Part shown: one piece after another, positions 1 through 7,912 of the stretch
Numbering within the stretch: the stretch's first letter is position 1
Layout of the letters: each line of letters opens with the position of its first letter
DNA from: an uncultured Algimonas sp.
GTDB taxonomy: Bacteria > Pseudomonadota > Alphaproteobacteria > Caulobacterales > Maricaulaceae
Direction: 5' to 3'
DNA length: 64,000 bases
Assembly: GCF_947498175.1 (NCBI RefSeq)
Contig: NZ_CANMJB010000004.1
Coordinates: 62,001-126,000, forward strand
Made by a program: the position numbers and the translations under genes
The notes under the pieces: model-generated
The model's input: only the letters and a program-made list of their open reading frames with translations
Told to the model about the DNA's origin: nothing
The model's database searches: none

Positions 1-2
1 GA

Positions 3-287
3 GCGCTGTTGACGGGTCTAGTGGGGTGGATGCTGCCGGACCGGGCATTGCTCTATGTCGCCTATATCCTCGCCATCGCGCTCTGCCTCAGCGCACTGAC
101 GGGCTTCGGCTATTTCTTCATCGGCAACGCCGAAGTGGCGGGGGCCGAATACCGGTCCGATACGGGCGTGCTCGCCGATCTGTGGGGCGGGCCGTATTGG
201 CTTTGGGGCGGCCTGCTGGCCTTGCTGTCGGTCGGTCTTCTGGCCGTCGGGGTGATCGCCTCCGACCGGTTGGCGCGGCAGCGCTGA
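3..287 (+). CDS. Membrane protein, C-terminal fragment (cut by window edge)
   Basis: The frame is open to the left edge, so only the C-terminal ~95 residues of a longer protein are visible; a TTG at 9 could serve as a start but the frame continues upstream of it. Two hydrophobic segments are visible (around residues 15-40 and 65-85 of the fragment), separated by a short polar loop, and the protein ends in a basic tail. It converges on the DUF1523 gene with only four bases between stops. I do not recognise the family; an inner-membrane location is inferred from hydrophobicity alone. Confidence 0.5.
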   Translation, partial: ALLTGLVGWMLPDRALLYVAYILAIALCLSALTGFGYFFIGNAEVAGAEYRSDTGVLADLWGGPYWLWGGLLALLSVGLLAVGVIASDRLARQR

Positions 288-291
288 ACTT

Positions 292-954
292 CTATCGTCT
301 CGGTTTGGAAGAGCCGAAGATCTTGCGCCAGCGCGACTGCACCCGGTCCGTGCCCGCATCGACCGACCGTCCGACTTCGCGCGCCGCGTCGCCGATGCTG
401 TCGCCGACCGCGTCCAGCGTCGGATCGATGCGCTTGGCCTTCCAGCGCCGGACGCTGCGCCAGATCGTGAACCACAGGCCCAGCAACAGGCCGATGAACA
501 CAATGTTGAACCAGGGGATCAGCATCGCATCCGGCCCGGTGACGCGGCGGAAAGACGTCGCATTGGGATAGACGGAGAACATTTTGATGCGCCAGCCATA
601 ATGGCGCACCGCAACCCATGTGTCGTCCTCGCGCGCCAGGCTTTGCGCATCCGCCGTCAGGTCGCCGCTATCGAACTTGAAATAGGGCGGGAAGCCCCAG
701 CCCGTATCCTCATTGCGGTAGACGCGGGCGCGTCCGGTCTCCGTCCGGGCGTTGATGAAGCGCACGTCGCGCGTACCGCCTTCGACCGTGCCGATGTCCG
801 CGCGGTCCCAGAACGGCGCGCTTGAGCCGACATCGATGCGTTTGACTTCGGTCCCGACGATCTGAACCACGTCCCGGTCGGGAAGGTAGTAGTTGAGCAG
901 CACGGCGCCGACGGTGAACAGCAACAACGCCGGCAAATGTCTGAGATATTTCAT
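292..954 (-). CDS. DUF1523 family membrane protein
   Basis: 220 residues. An N-terminal hydrophobic segment (about residues 7-24) is followed by a 'YYLPDRDVVQIVGTEVKRID' stretch typical of DUF1523, then a soluble domain of ~110 residues, a second hydrophobic segment (about 143-162) and a basic C-terminus. This predicts a domain outside the cytoplasm between two membrane anchors. The family's function is unknown. A GAGGAG ribosome-binding site precedes the ATG. It is the last gene of the minus-strand row headed by the coiled-coil protein at 7643, 15 bases after the small membrane protein, so it probably acts with those genes. Confidence 0.8.
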   Translation of the reverse strand: MKYLRHLPALLLFTVGAVLLNYYLPDRDVVQIVGTEVKRIDVGSSAPFWDRADIGTVEGGTRDVRFINARTETGRARVYRNEDTGWGFPPYFKFDSGDLTADAQSLAREDDTWVAVRHYGWRIKMFSVYPNATSFRRVTGPDAMLIPWFNIVFIGLLLGLWFTIWRSVRRWKAKRIDPTLDAVGDSIGDAAREVGRSVDAGTDRVQSRWRKIFGSSKPRR

Positions 955-969
955 GACAGTCTCCTCGGT

Positions 970-1248
970 CTATCCGTACTGGGCCAGCCAGACCAGAAAG
1001 GTCGCGAGCGCACCGGGGATGGCATAGACGAACAGGAACAGCTTCGGACGCAGGGAGCGGCTGTAATCGGTCATTCCGCGCGCGACATATTCGTCCTCGG
1101 TCCCGGTACGGCGCAACAGGTCCGTTCCGGCCTCGTATTCGTCCCGCAGACGTGCGCGTTCGCGCCAGCGGCTCCATTGGCTGAGCGCGATATAGACCAC
1201 GGTCAGGATCGCGAAAATGATGACGATGCCGCGTATCAGTCCGATCAT
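970..1248 (-). CDS. Small two-TM membrane protein
   Basis: 92 residues with an N-terminal hydrophobic segment (about 4-22), a charged middle rich in Arg/Glu/Asp (24-66), and a C-terminal hydrophobic segment (about 70-90). The ATG overlaps the stop of the DUF6638-like gene by four bases, so the two are likely translationally coupled. It sits between DUF6638-like and DUF1523 genes and is probably an inner-membrane partner of that group. No family can be named with confidence and the function is unknown. Confidence 0.7.
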   Translation of the reverse strand: MIGLIRGIVIIFAILTVVYIALSQWSRWRERARLRDEYEAGTDLLRRTGTEDEYVARGMTDYSRSLRPKLFLFVYAIPGALATFLVWLAQYG

Positions 1249-2732
1249 CGGCGTTTCCCCTTCTTGCGCTTCTTGCCGCTATCCTTCTGGCGCTTGTCGT
1301 AGGCGCGGCGCTGCTTGGAACGGTGGCGCCAATCATCGTCGTCGCGGTCGTCGTCATCGTCATCGCCGCGCCCGGCCCAGCCGCGGCTTTCCGCCCAGGG
1401 ATTGGCGCGCCGGGCCTTGCGGTCACCGCGCGAACGACGGCGGCGTTCCGGTTCTTCCTCCATGCTTGGTTCGCGCCCGAACAGGGCTTCACGCGCGCCC
1501 GCCTTGTCCATCGCATATTCCTCTTCCAGGAATTGCACGACGAAAGCGCGCTTGCTCTCCGACCAGCCGCGATAGGCGTCGTAGAAGAGTGGCTTGTGGC
1601 AGATGTAGAGCTGGCGGAAATCGAGCCGTGACAGATCGGTCAGCAGCATGTTGACCAGATCGCGGTCGCGGTGGCTTGATCCGCGCAGCGCGTAGAAGAA
1701 GGCCGGATGGTCGGGGCCGAGCTTGGGCACGCGCCCGCCCATCGAGGCCCAACGCCACACATCCATCAGCCCGTCATATTCCGGCGGGAGTTTCTTGGCG
1801 TAACGGCGTTCCAGCTGGCGCATGTTGCGCCGTGACAGGCCGTCAAGATCGTGCCCGGCCTCGGCGGCCGTCATGGCGACGATGAAGTCCATCTTCTGGC
1901 GGATGATCAACGCGCTGTCCTGATTGGGCCGCTGCACGATCAGTTCGGTCAGCCCCTCGGCATAAAGCCAGTCGGACATCTCCGCGCGCTGATCGAAGGT
2001 CAGGACTTGTGCGATGTCCAGCTCGCGCAGGCCCGGCACCTCTTCGCGCGCGATCACGGTCGGGGTGTCCGCGTCGCGGAACACATAGACACCGCCCAGA
2101 TGGGTCGTGAAATAGTTGCCCTGCGTGAAAACCTGATTGTCCAGCTTTACCGGGTTGCGCTGGATGTCGCCGGTGCGCTTGGCCAACTCAATCATGTCGG
2201 CGATCAGAACGTCGTCCCACCAGGCATCCGGCTCGGCCATGAAACGATCGATCCGTTCGGACAGCTGGCCTGCTTCCTTGACGTGGCTCTGCGTCGTGTC
2301 GGCCGACACCTCGATCCGGTTGATGTCTAGCAGGTCCGCCGGATCGTCGATCTTGAACACGGAGTCCAGAAGTTCGCCCGCCACCGCTTCGCGCGCCGTC
2401 AGGGCGAAGAGCTGATCCTCGTTATCGTCCATGTAGCGCCGCAGGATCGACCGCGAGGTCGAGAATTTCGACCCCAGCAACGGCGCCGTCTTCTGATCTG
2501 TGCTCAGCAGGATGAACATCTGGTTCGCGCCGTGCGGGTTGAGGTAGTAGTCATCCCCGAACTCGTCCGCGATCTCCGGCGAAAACCCGGCAATGTCGAT
2601 GTGAAAGTCCGGCAACTCCGTTCGCCGCCCGATCAGATGCTCCAGCGCGCGGTTATAGCGTTCGACCATGGCCGGGCTGCGCACCTCGAAGAGGTTGCCA
2701 TACATGAGGCCGGCTCTGACGAGGCGCATCAT
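1245..2732 (-). CDS. DUF6638-like protein with charged C-terminal tail
   Basis: 495 residues from the tandem ATG-ATG at 2732/2729. A longer frame reaches 2804, but those extra 24 codons run through a dispersed palindromic repeat, so I use the internal start. The body is soluble and shows no nucleotide-binding motif. The last ~70 residues are low complexity: Arg-rich, then an Asp-rich block, then Lys/Arg-rich, giving a disordered polyampholyte tail. The match to DUF6638, a family I associate with DUF1523 and AAA+ neighbours in marine alphaproteobacteria, is by recollection. Four-base overlap with the next gene supports an operon. Function unknown. Confidence 0.7.
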   Translation of the reverse strand: MMRLVRAGLMYGNLFEVRSPAMVERYNRALEHLIGRRTELPDFHIDIAGFSPEIADEFGDDYYLNPHGANQMFILLSTDQKTAPLLGSKFSTSRSILRRYMDDNEDQLFALTAREAVAGELLDSVFKIDDPADLLDINRIEVSADTTQSHVKEAGQLSERIDRFMAEPDAWWDDVLIADMIELAKRTGDIQRNPVKLDNQVFTQGNYFTTHLGGVYVFRDADTPTVIAREEVPGLRELDIAQVLTFDQRAEMSDWLYAEGLTELIVQRPNQDSALIIRQKMDFIVAMTAAEAGHDLDGLSRRNMRQLERRYAKKLPPEYDGLMDVWRWASMGGRVPKLGPDHPAFFYALRGSSHRDRDLVNMLLTDLSRLDFRQLYICHKPLFYDAYRGWSESKRAFVVQFLEEEYAMDKAGAREALFGREPSMEEEPERRRRSRGDRKARRANPWAESRGWAGRGDDDDDDRDDDDWRHRSKQRRAYDKRQKDSGKKRKKGKRR

Positions 2733-2756
2733 GGGAGAGGCTTTCGCAAGCCGCTT

Positions 2757-2845
2757 GGATCGCACAATCGAGTTGTGCGATGACGGAAATAAAGGGGCCG
2801 CCACTCTGTATATTTTCTGTCATAGCACAGCTTGACTGTGCCATC
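2757..2845. repeat. REP-like palindrome pair, left of the GIY-YIG gene
   Basis: Two copies of a ~23-base palindrome in opposite orientation. The first has arms CGCACAA/TTGTGCG (2761-2779) and the second GCACAG/CTGTGC (2825-2841), each with a 5-base TCGAG/CTTGA loop. Outside the stems both carry the tract TGACGGAAA or its complement, so the pair forms one large imperfect inverted repeat. A matching pair lies at 3254-3349 on the other side of the GIY-YIG gene. Confidence 0.85.
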
Positions 2846-2866
2846 CCTCTGTCCGAGGCCGTCCAC

Positions 2867-3175
2867 ATGAGTATGCGTTTCGGCTTCTGCTACATGATGG
2901 CGTCGGGTTATCACGGAACGATCTATCTGGGCATGACCTCGGACCTTCCCTACCGCGTCTGGGAACAAAAATCCAAAGCCGACCCTGACAGTTTCACGGC
3001 GAGATATGACTGCAACCGGCTCGTCTGGTACGAACGCTACGACCTCGTCATCGATGCCATCGCGCGGGAAAAACAGATCAAGCACTGGAAGCGCGCGTGG
3101 AAGACCGCCTTGATCGAAGAGCTCAATCCGCGCTGGGACGACCTGCCGCTGGACTGGACGATTTATGAGCGGTGA
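2867..3175 (+). CDS. GIY-YIG nuclease family protein
   Basis: 102 residues from ATG 2867 (ATG 2873 is also possible). It has the small stand-alone GIY-YIG fold: the FCY...YLG pair in place of the canonical GIY...YIG, then TSDLPYRVWEQ with the catalytic Arg, and AIAREKQIKHWKR with the metal-binding Glu. Length matches UvrC-like single-domain nucleases (~90-100 residues). It is the only plus-strand gene within a minus-strand row and is bracketed by inverted pairs of REP-like palindromes, suggesting the nuclease and repeats arrived together. DNA cleavage is expected from the family; target and role are unknown. Confidence 0.85.
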   Translation: MSMRFGFCYMMASGYHGTIYLGMTSDLPYRVWEQKSKADPDSFTARYDCNRLVWYERYDLVIDAIAREKQIKHWKRAWKTALIEELNPRWDDLPLDWTIYER

Positions 3176-3253
3176 TCGAAAGCTGCATGGATTGCGAGGT
3201 CTTAGCGCAAGGCGATGATATAAACGCATGCCATGACGCTCCCTTTTTCCGTC

Positions 3254-3349
3254 ATGGCACGACTTGATCGTGCCATCCATGCGGCTTGCAGGATCGCCTG
3301 CGTCGGAGTCAGACGCGAGCAGGGGGATGGCACAGTCGAGCTGTGCCAT
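3254..3349. repeat. REP-like palindrome pair, right of the GIY-YIG gene
   Basis: Two inverted copies: arms ATGGCACGA/TCGTGCCAT (3254-3276) and ATGGCACAG/CTGTGCCAT (3327-3349), each with a 5-base loop. The flank GCGGCTTGC after the first copy also occurs, inverted, beside the leftmost copy near 2744-2760. The whole 2744-3349 block is therefore roughly symmetrical around the nuclease gene. Confidence 0.85.
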
Positions 3350-3378
3350 GACGGAAGAGAGGTGTGTGGGGGCTGGGC

Positions 3379-5322
3379 TCACCCTTTCCCCTCCAAGTAA
3401 CGCCGTTTCGCTTCCTCCATCCGCTCCATCTCGCGGACCGCATTCTCGATCGCCACTTCGTCGCTCTTGTCGGCGTACCGAAACTCGCTGTCGGCGTAGC
3501 GGTTGATTTCCTGGATGACCATGTCGACCGTGATCTCGCTGGCGAGGTCGGCGATCATGGCTTTCTTGGTCTCGTAGTCCTTACGCAGGAACAGCTCCGG
3601 ATCCTCCATCCATTCGTCGGGCAGTTCGAAGTCCATGGCGCGGACCTTGATGGCGTCGGTGATGTTCTTGACGGCACGGCCGGTGAAGCGCGGGTCGGCG
3701 GCCTGGATGGCTTTCAGGTAGGTGCCGAGTTCGGCGATGGTGTCGAGCTTGCCATGCGATTTCGTAACCCTATCGAACACGGCTTCGAGCGCTTCTTCCT
3801 TGGGGCGAGCATAGCTCTCATAGCTGGCCGCGACGGCCTTCTTGATTTCCTGCGCTTCGAACAGGTCGTGGTCGCCGACCGGAATATCGTGGTTCTTGCC
3901 CATCAGCAGATGAAGGATGTCGATATAGTCTTCGCGCGTCTGCGGGCCGTCCACGAGGAAGCGCGCGGACGCGCGCTGGCGAAGCGCGTCGTCCACCTTC
4001 TCCGGATAGTTGGAGAACATGCCGAAGGTGCAGTTGCCGCGCACCACCGTGTTGGCCCCGGCGAAGCTCTCCATCAGGACCGCCGTGATCTCCAGCTGGC
4101 CTGCACTGCTCTGCCGGTCGCCGCGAATACCGGCCAGCTGGTCGATATCGTCGATGGTCCCGAAGCCGATCACGGCGGGGTCGATGATCTGGCGGATGAA
4201 AGCCTTGGCGTTCTGCGCCGATTTGCCTTGATAGGAGTCGATGCTTTCCGTCGAAAGATTGGCGTAACGGAACGGATAGTCCGCCACCGCACAGTAATCG
4301 TTGATCAGCCCCGCCATCATCTGGATCAGAATCGTCTTGCCGGTCCCGGGCAGGCCGTCGCCCATGAAGGTGAAAATGAACCCGCCCAACTCCGCGAACG
4401 GGTTCAGCCGCCGGTCGAAATCATAAGCCATCAGCATCTTGGACAGCTTCATCGCCTGGTATTTGGCGATATGGTTGCCCACGACCTCGTGCGGCTTCTT
4501 GAAGTCCATGGTCAGGGTGGTGGACCGCGCTCGACTGGCGGCTTCGAAGCCGCGGATTTCGAAGTCGTCTTCCTCCACGCGGTAGGCGACCGACGTGAAC
4601 GCCTCCAGTCGCGGAAGGTTCGCGGCGCGCATCTGGGCGCGGTCGAGCAGTTGCTCGAGGAAGGCCGTGACGGTCGGGACCAGCTTGTCCTCGCTGTCGG
4701 CGAAGAGGGCGAGCGTCTGGTCGAGCTCCCACAGCGCGCCGGAAAGCGCCGTCTGCGCATTGTCGGTCAGCACTTCCTCCACGTCGCCCACATCGACGGA
4801 CAGTTCAGATGTCTCGTGCAAGGACGACAGGAGGTAGCTCGCCATGTTCGCGAAGACGTGCAGGGCGATGACCGATCCGGCGGCGAGGCCTTCGTTGAAC
4901 TCGGACTTGCGCACCTCGGGCAGGCGGCCTTCCAGATTGTCCTTCATCAAAGCCGACAGGCCGGTCGCGTCGGAGTATTGGTCCACGACGGCCAGCGCGG
5001 TCGCCAGCGCGCGCCTGAGCGCGTGCAGTACACCCGCCTGCACCGGGCTGGTCAGCGCATCGTCGGGCGTGGTGGCTTCGACGCGCGCGATCAGGTTCAC
5101 GCCTTCGGCGCGCGCCGTGCTCTGCGTCACCAGTCCGGGCGTGGTGGACCGGAAGCGGCGGCGACCCGGCAAGCCGGCGGACTTGCCAGGCGCGGGCGAA
5201 ACGTCGCGGGCCTTGGCCAGACGCGGCGTATGGTCGAACCCGTCCAGCAGCGATTGCGCGGCCGGAATCTTGTCCGCGATCGCGCTCTCTTTCAATTCCA
5301 TCAGGTCGGACGGTTCGGACAT
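3379..5322 (-). CDS. AAA+ family ATPase
   Basis: 647 residues. The N-terminal ~270 residues are mostly helical with no named domain. The AAA+ module begins near 310: Walker A GDGLPGTGKT at 321-330, Walker B around 385-394 with an IDDID core (Asp-Asp instead of Asp-Glu), a polar sensor-like Asn in 'FGMFSNYP' near 438, and an arginine-finger candidate in RQRASARF near 449-456. A ~190-residue helical C-terminus follows. An energy-driven remodelling role is expected; the substrate is unknown. The unknown-function gene upstream ends six bases before this start. It belongs to the coiled-coil/DUF6638/DUF1523 row. Confidence 0.85.
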   Translation of the reverse strand: MSEPSDLMELKESAIADKIPAAQSLLDGFDHTPRLAKARDVSPAPGKSAGLPGRRRFRSTTPGLVTQSTARAEGVNLIARVEATTPDDALTSPVQAGVLHALRRALATALAVVDQYSDATGLSALMKDNLEGRLPEVRKSEFNEGLAAGSVIALHVFANMASYLLSSLHETSELSVDVGDVEEVLTDNAQTALSGALWELDQTLALFADSEDKLVPTVTAFLEQLLDRAQMRAANLPRLEAFTSVAYRVEEDDFEIRGFEAASRARSTTLTMDFKKPHEVVGNHIAKYQAMKLSKMLMAYDFDRRLNPFAELGGFIFTFMGDGLPGTGKTILIQMMAGLINDYCAVADYPFRYANLSTESIDSYQGKSAQNAKAFIRQIIDPAVIGFGTIDDIDQLAGIRGDRQSSAGQLEITAVLMESFAGANTVVRGNCTFGMFSNYPEKVDDALRQRASARFLVDGPQTREDYIDILHLLMGKNHDIPVGDHDLFEAQEIKKAVAASYESYARPKEEALEAVFDRVTKSHGKLDTIAELGTYLKAIQAADPRFTGRAVKNITDAIKVRAMDFELPDEWMEDPELFLRKDYETKKAMIADLASEITVDMVIQEINRYADSEFRYADKSDEVAIENAVREMERMEEAKRRYLEGKG

Positions 5323-5328
5323 GGCTTC

Positions 5329-6462
5329 CTATCTGTAGCTGAGGATGGTGTCGTTGCGGCCGACGACATATTTGCGCACGCCGTCGAACCGCTCGGAATA
5401 TTTCTCTTCCAGCACCTGGTAGGCACGGTGGGGCAGGATCAGGGCGCGGTCGATGCGGGTATAGCCGTCCGTCTTGCCGTCCAGCCCGTAGGCGTCGAGC
5501 GTGTAGACCTGCCGCCAAGCCGCGTTAAAAATGCCGGTCTTGACCCATTCCTGACCTTCGGACAGCAGCGTCTCGACTGTCCAGGCAAGCGACCAGTCGA
5601 GTCCCGGAGGGCTGTCGGCTTCGGCCAGCACGTCGCGGATCGGGCCGTGCTGTTCGGTGAAGGCATGGCTGTGCATGGGCCCCAGATGGAACCGCCGCAG
5701 GCTCTTGGGGGCCAGGTCGCGGAAATCCGTATCGAACCCCTTGGCGATGGTCAGCAGTTTCAGCTCTGACACGGCTTGGGCCATCAGCGCGTCCTGCACG
5801 CGCGGCCAGCGGCGTTCATCCTGCGGCAGGGCGCGGCTGCCCGTATCGTCCACCTTCATCAGGTAGACGACCGGGATGTTGGTCTTGGAATCATAGACCG
5901 CCCAGTGAAGAATGTAGCGGCGTTTCTTCTTCTTGATGTCCTTGCCGACCCAGACGGCCTGCGGATGGTTCTGCGACAGGAAGAGCGGCTGGCCGTCCAA
6001 CGTTTCGTAATAGATGCGCTGCGCCATGGCGTATTGCAGGTCGATGGGTGCGGTCTGTTCGGACAGGATGTGGTTGACCATGTCCTTCTTCAACCGGTCC
6101 TGTTCGGGCAGCGACCCGAGGTGCAACTTGGCCTGTCTGGCATCGGTCGCGAGCTGGATCAGTTCGGAAAAGACGGGAAAGCCGCTCTCCGTCTTGTCGA
6201 GGCTCATCTTGCCCGACCCCGACGCCCGGTTGGTCATCAGATATTTGTAGGACAGGGCCGTGAAGCTGTTCGACAGGTCGGACAGGTACTGGCCGAGAAT
6301 GTCGCCTTCGGTCTTGCCGATCTGGCGTTCTTCGACGGACAGGCGCGTAACGGAGCGCATATGTCCGATGATACGTTCGAATTTAGCGAAATAGCGCCGC
6401 GCCGCCCGCGCATTGTCCAGGACGCGGTGTTCGTAGGTGAGGTCGAATTTGGGTGCGGCCAT
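5329..6462 (-). CDS. Conserved-cluster protein of unknown function
   Basis: 377 residues with no signal peptide, no clear membrane segment and no motif I recognise. It looks globular, with basic patches such as KDIKKKKRR near the middle (about residue 175). It lies immediately upstream of the AAA+ ATPase (six-base gap) and downstream of the coiled-coil gene (98-base gap), so a shared transcript is likely. The tight spacing suggests it may be a partner or substrate adaptor of the ATPase; that is inference from position only. Confidence 0.75.
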   Translation of the reverse strand: MAAPKFDLTYEHRVLDNARAARRYFAKFERIIGHMRSVTRLSVEERQIGKTEGDILGQYLSDLSNSFTALSYKYLMTNRASGSGKMSLDKTESGFPVFSELIQLATDARQAKLHLGSLPEQDRLKKDMVNHILSEQTAPIDLQYAMAQRIYYETLDGQPLFLSQNHPQAVWVGKDIKKKKRRYILHWAVYDSKTNIPVVYLMKVDDTGSRALPQDERRWPRVQDALMAQAVSELKLLTIAKGFDTDFRDLAPKSLRRFHLGPMHSHAFTEQHGPIRDVLAEADSPPGLDWSLAWTVETLLSEGQEWVKTGIFNAAWRQVYTLDAYGLDGKTDGYTRIDRALILPHRAYQVLEEKYSERFDGVRKYVVGRNDTILSYR

Positions 6463-6560
6463 CTAGAGCGCACCCAGCCGCGTCGGAGTCGGTTTGCTCG
6501 CTGGATGCCCGCATGTGGGGGGAAGAGCGAAGTCGAAACAGGTCATCGGGACAGGCCGCT

Positions 6561-7643
6561 CTAGGACGCCTCCCCATATGCGTTCGCATCATGCTTCTCG
6601 ACGATCGCCTCGAACCGGCGGGCGAAGCGCTCATCGGCCTTGGCTTTCTCTTCCAGCACCTTCCGGGCGAAGACGATATGGTCCTCATGGGCTTCCATCA
6701 TTTCGGCCATCTTGTTGTTCGTCGCCGAGCCGATGGCGGCCATGGCCACCTGGGCTTCCTGATCGGTCGCGACACCGATTTCGTTGATCTTGTGCGCGAC
6801 ATCCTGCTGCTGCGCGGTCTTCAGCGACTTGGACAGCGCATCATAGAGCACGACCCGCTGCTTGGTGTCGGTCTGGAGCTTGTTGAGCAAGACCATCTGC
6901 GTGGCGATCTGGTTCTGCAAGCTATCCATCCAGGTCTTGCCCTTCTCGATATAGCGTTCCAGCGTCTGGGACTCCGATAGCTTGACCTGTTCGAGTTGGG
7001 CTAGCTCGTTATGGCGCGAATTGACTTCCGCCAGCTCGGACTCCAGCCGGGCACGTTCCTTGGCGTCGGTCGCGACCGACAGCTTGTTTTCCAGCTCGAT
7101 GATCTGCGGGTCCAGCGCGGTGATCTCGGTCTTGATCTGCTCCAAACTCTCCACGGCGGCCTCGCGGTCGGCCAGCGTCTTCTGCAGATTGCCCTCGACC
7201 TGCGTCTTGTGGCGGCCCAGCTCGTTCAGCTGTTCCTGCAGCATGGCCTGTATGGTGTTGGACTTGGCGATCAGATCCTGCAGCTTGTCTTCGATGGTGG
7301 CGGCGCGGATACGCTCGCTGCGCAAGGATTCCGAGCGCTGCTTGGAAAAGATGCCGACGAACTTCTCCCAGCCGGTCTTGTTGCGCATCGCGTCGAAATC
7401 CTTGGAGAACCCGGACGTCACATCGTCCAGCCCCATGATCAGCTCGGCGATGTTGGCGTTCATCAACTCCGTATGCGCATGGACATCGTCGAGTGAGGCG
7501 GTTTCAAGGTCGAGCGAGATATCCGTTCCCTTCGCCATCTTGGATCGGGCCGTGTCGATGCGCGAGGACAGTTCGGCGATCCGGCTCTGCGCTTCGGCGA
7601 CTTCCTTTTTGGATTGTTCGATTTGAGCGTCGAATGTCGGCAT
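6561..7643 (-). CDS. Coiled-coil protein heading the AAA+ cluster
   Basis: 360 residues, almost entirely predicted helical, with heptad-like Leu/Ile spacing from about residue 5-45 and 110-260 and very high Glu/Gln/Lys/Ala content. There is no signal peptide or membrane segment. The general look recalls TelA/SMC-like coiled coils, but no diagnostic motif supports an assignment. It is the first gene of the minus-strand row; a GGAG site lies about ten bases before the ATG and a sigma-70-like promoter candidate is at 7676-7704. A structural or filament role with the AAA+ protein is plausible but untested. Confidence 0.8.
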   Translation of the reverse strand: MPTFDAQIEQSKKEVAEAQSRIAELSSRIDTARSKMAKGTDISLDLETASLDDVHAHTELMNANIAELIMGLDDVTSGFSKDFDAMRNKTGWEKFVGIFSKQRSESLRSERIRAATIEDKLQDLIAKSNTIQAMLQEQLNELGRHKTQVEGNLQKTLADREAAVESLEQIKTEITALDPQIIELENKLSVATDAKERARLESELAEVNSRHNELAQLEQVKLSESQTLERYIEKGKTWMDSLQNQIATQMVLLNKLQTDTKQRVVLYDALSKSLKTAQQQDVAHKINEIGVATDQEAQVAMAAIGSATNNKMAEMMEAHEDHIVFARKVLEEKAKADERFARRFEAIVEKHDANAYGEAS

Positions 7644-7675
7644 GATCGGTCGTCTCCGTCTCTTGAGTTTGAATC

Positions 7676-7704
7676 CTTATAACAACATAGCTGGGGATTG
7701 TCTT
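7676..7704 (-). promoter_or_regulatory. Promoter candidate for the AAA+ cluster
   Basis: Read on the minus strand: AAGACA, a 17-base spacer, then TATAAG, about 30 bases upstream of the coiled-coil gene's ATG. The surrounding 7660-7860 stretch is much richer in A/T than the rest of the window. The -35 box is a poor match to TTGACA. Confidence 0.35.
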
Positions 7705-7912
7705 ATCGCTATTCAATAAATATTCGAGCGGAATGCGTTCTTTCGGCGATCGGCCGCCTGAAATTGCCGGTTTCACCGGACATCCGAGCTCAACGTCGAT
7801 CGCTAGGTTGCGTTACACCCATACACATTTCCAGATTTAATCTAGAAGTAACTCGGTGATCCTACAGGGGCTCTCCATGTCGCTGCCACTGGCGTCGTTT
7901 GCAGGGTGATCC

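Noticed and set aside
2733-2804. Upstream start for the DUF6638-like gene
   Set aside because: The 24 extra codons lie in a dispersed palindromic repeat, which happens to be open in this frame.
3364-5769. Plus-strand open frame of 801 codons antisense to the AAA+ ATPase gene
   Set aside because: It mirrors the codon bias of the real gene on the other strand, and its translation has no motif. The ATPase with Walker motifs is clearly the coding strand.
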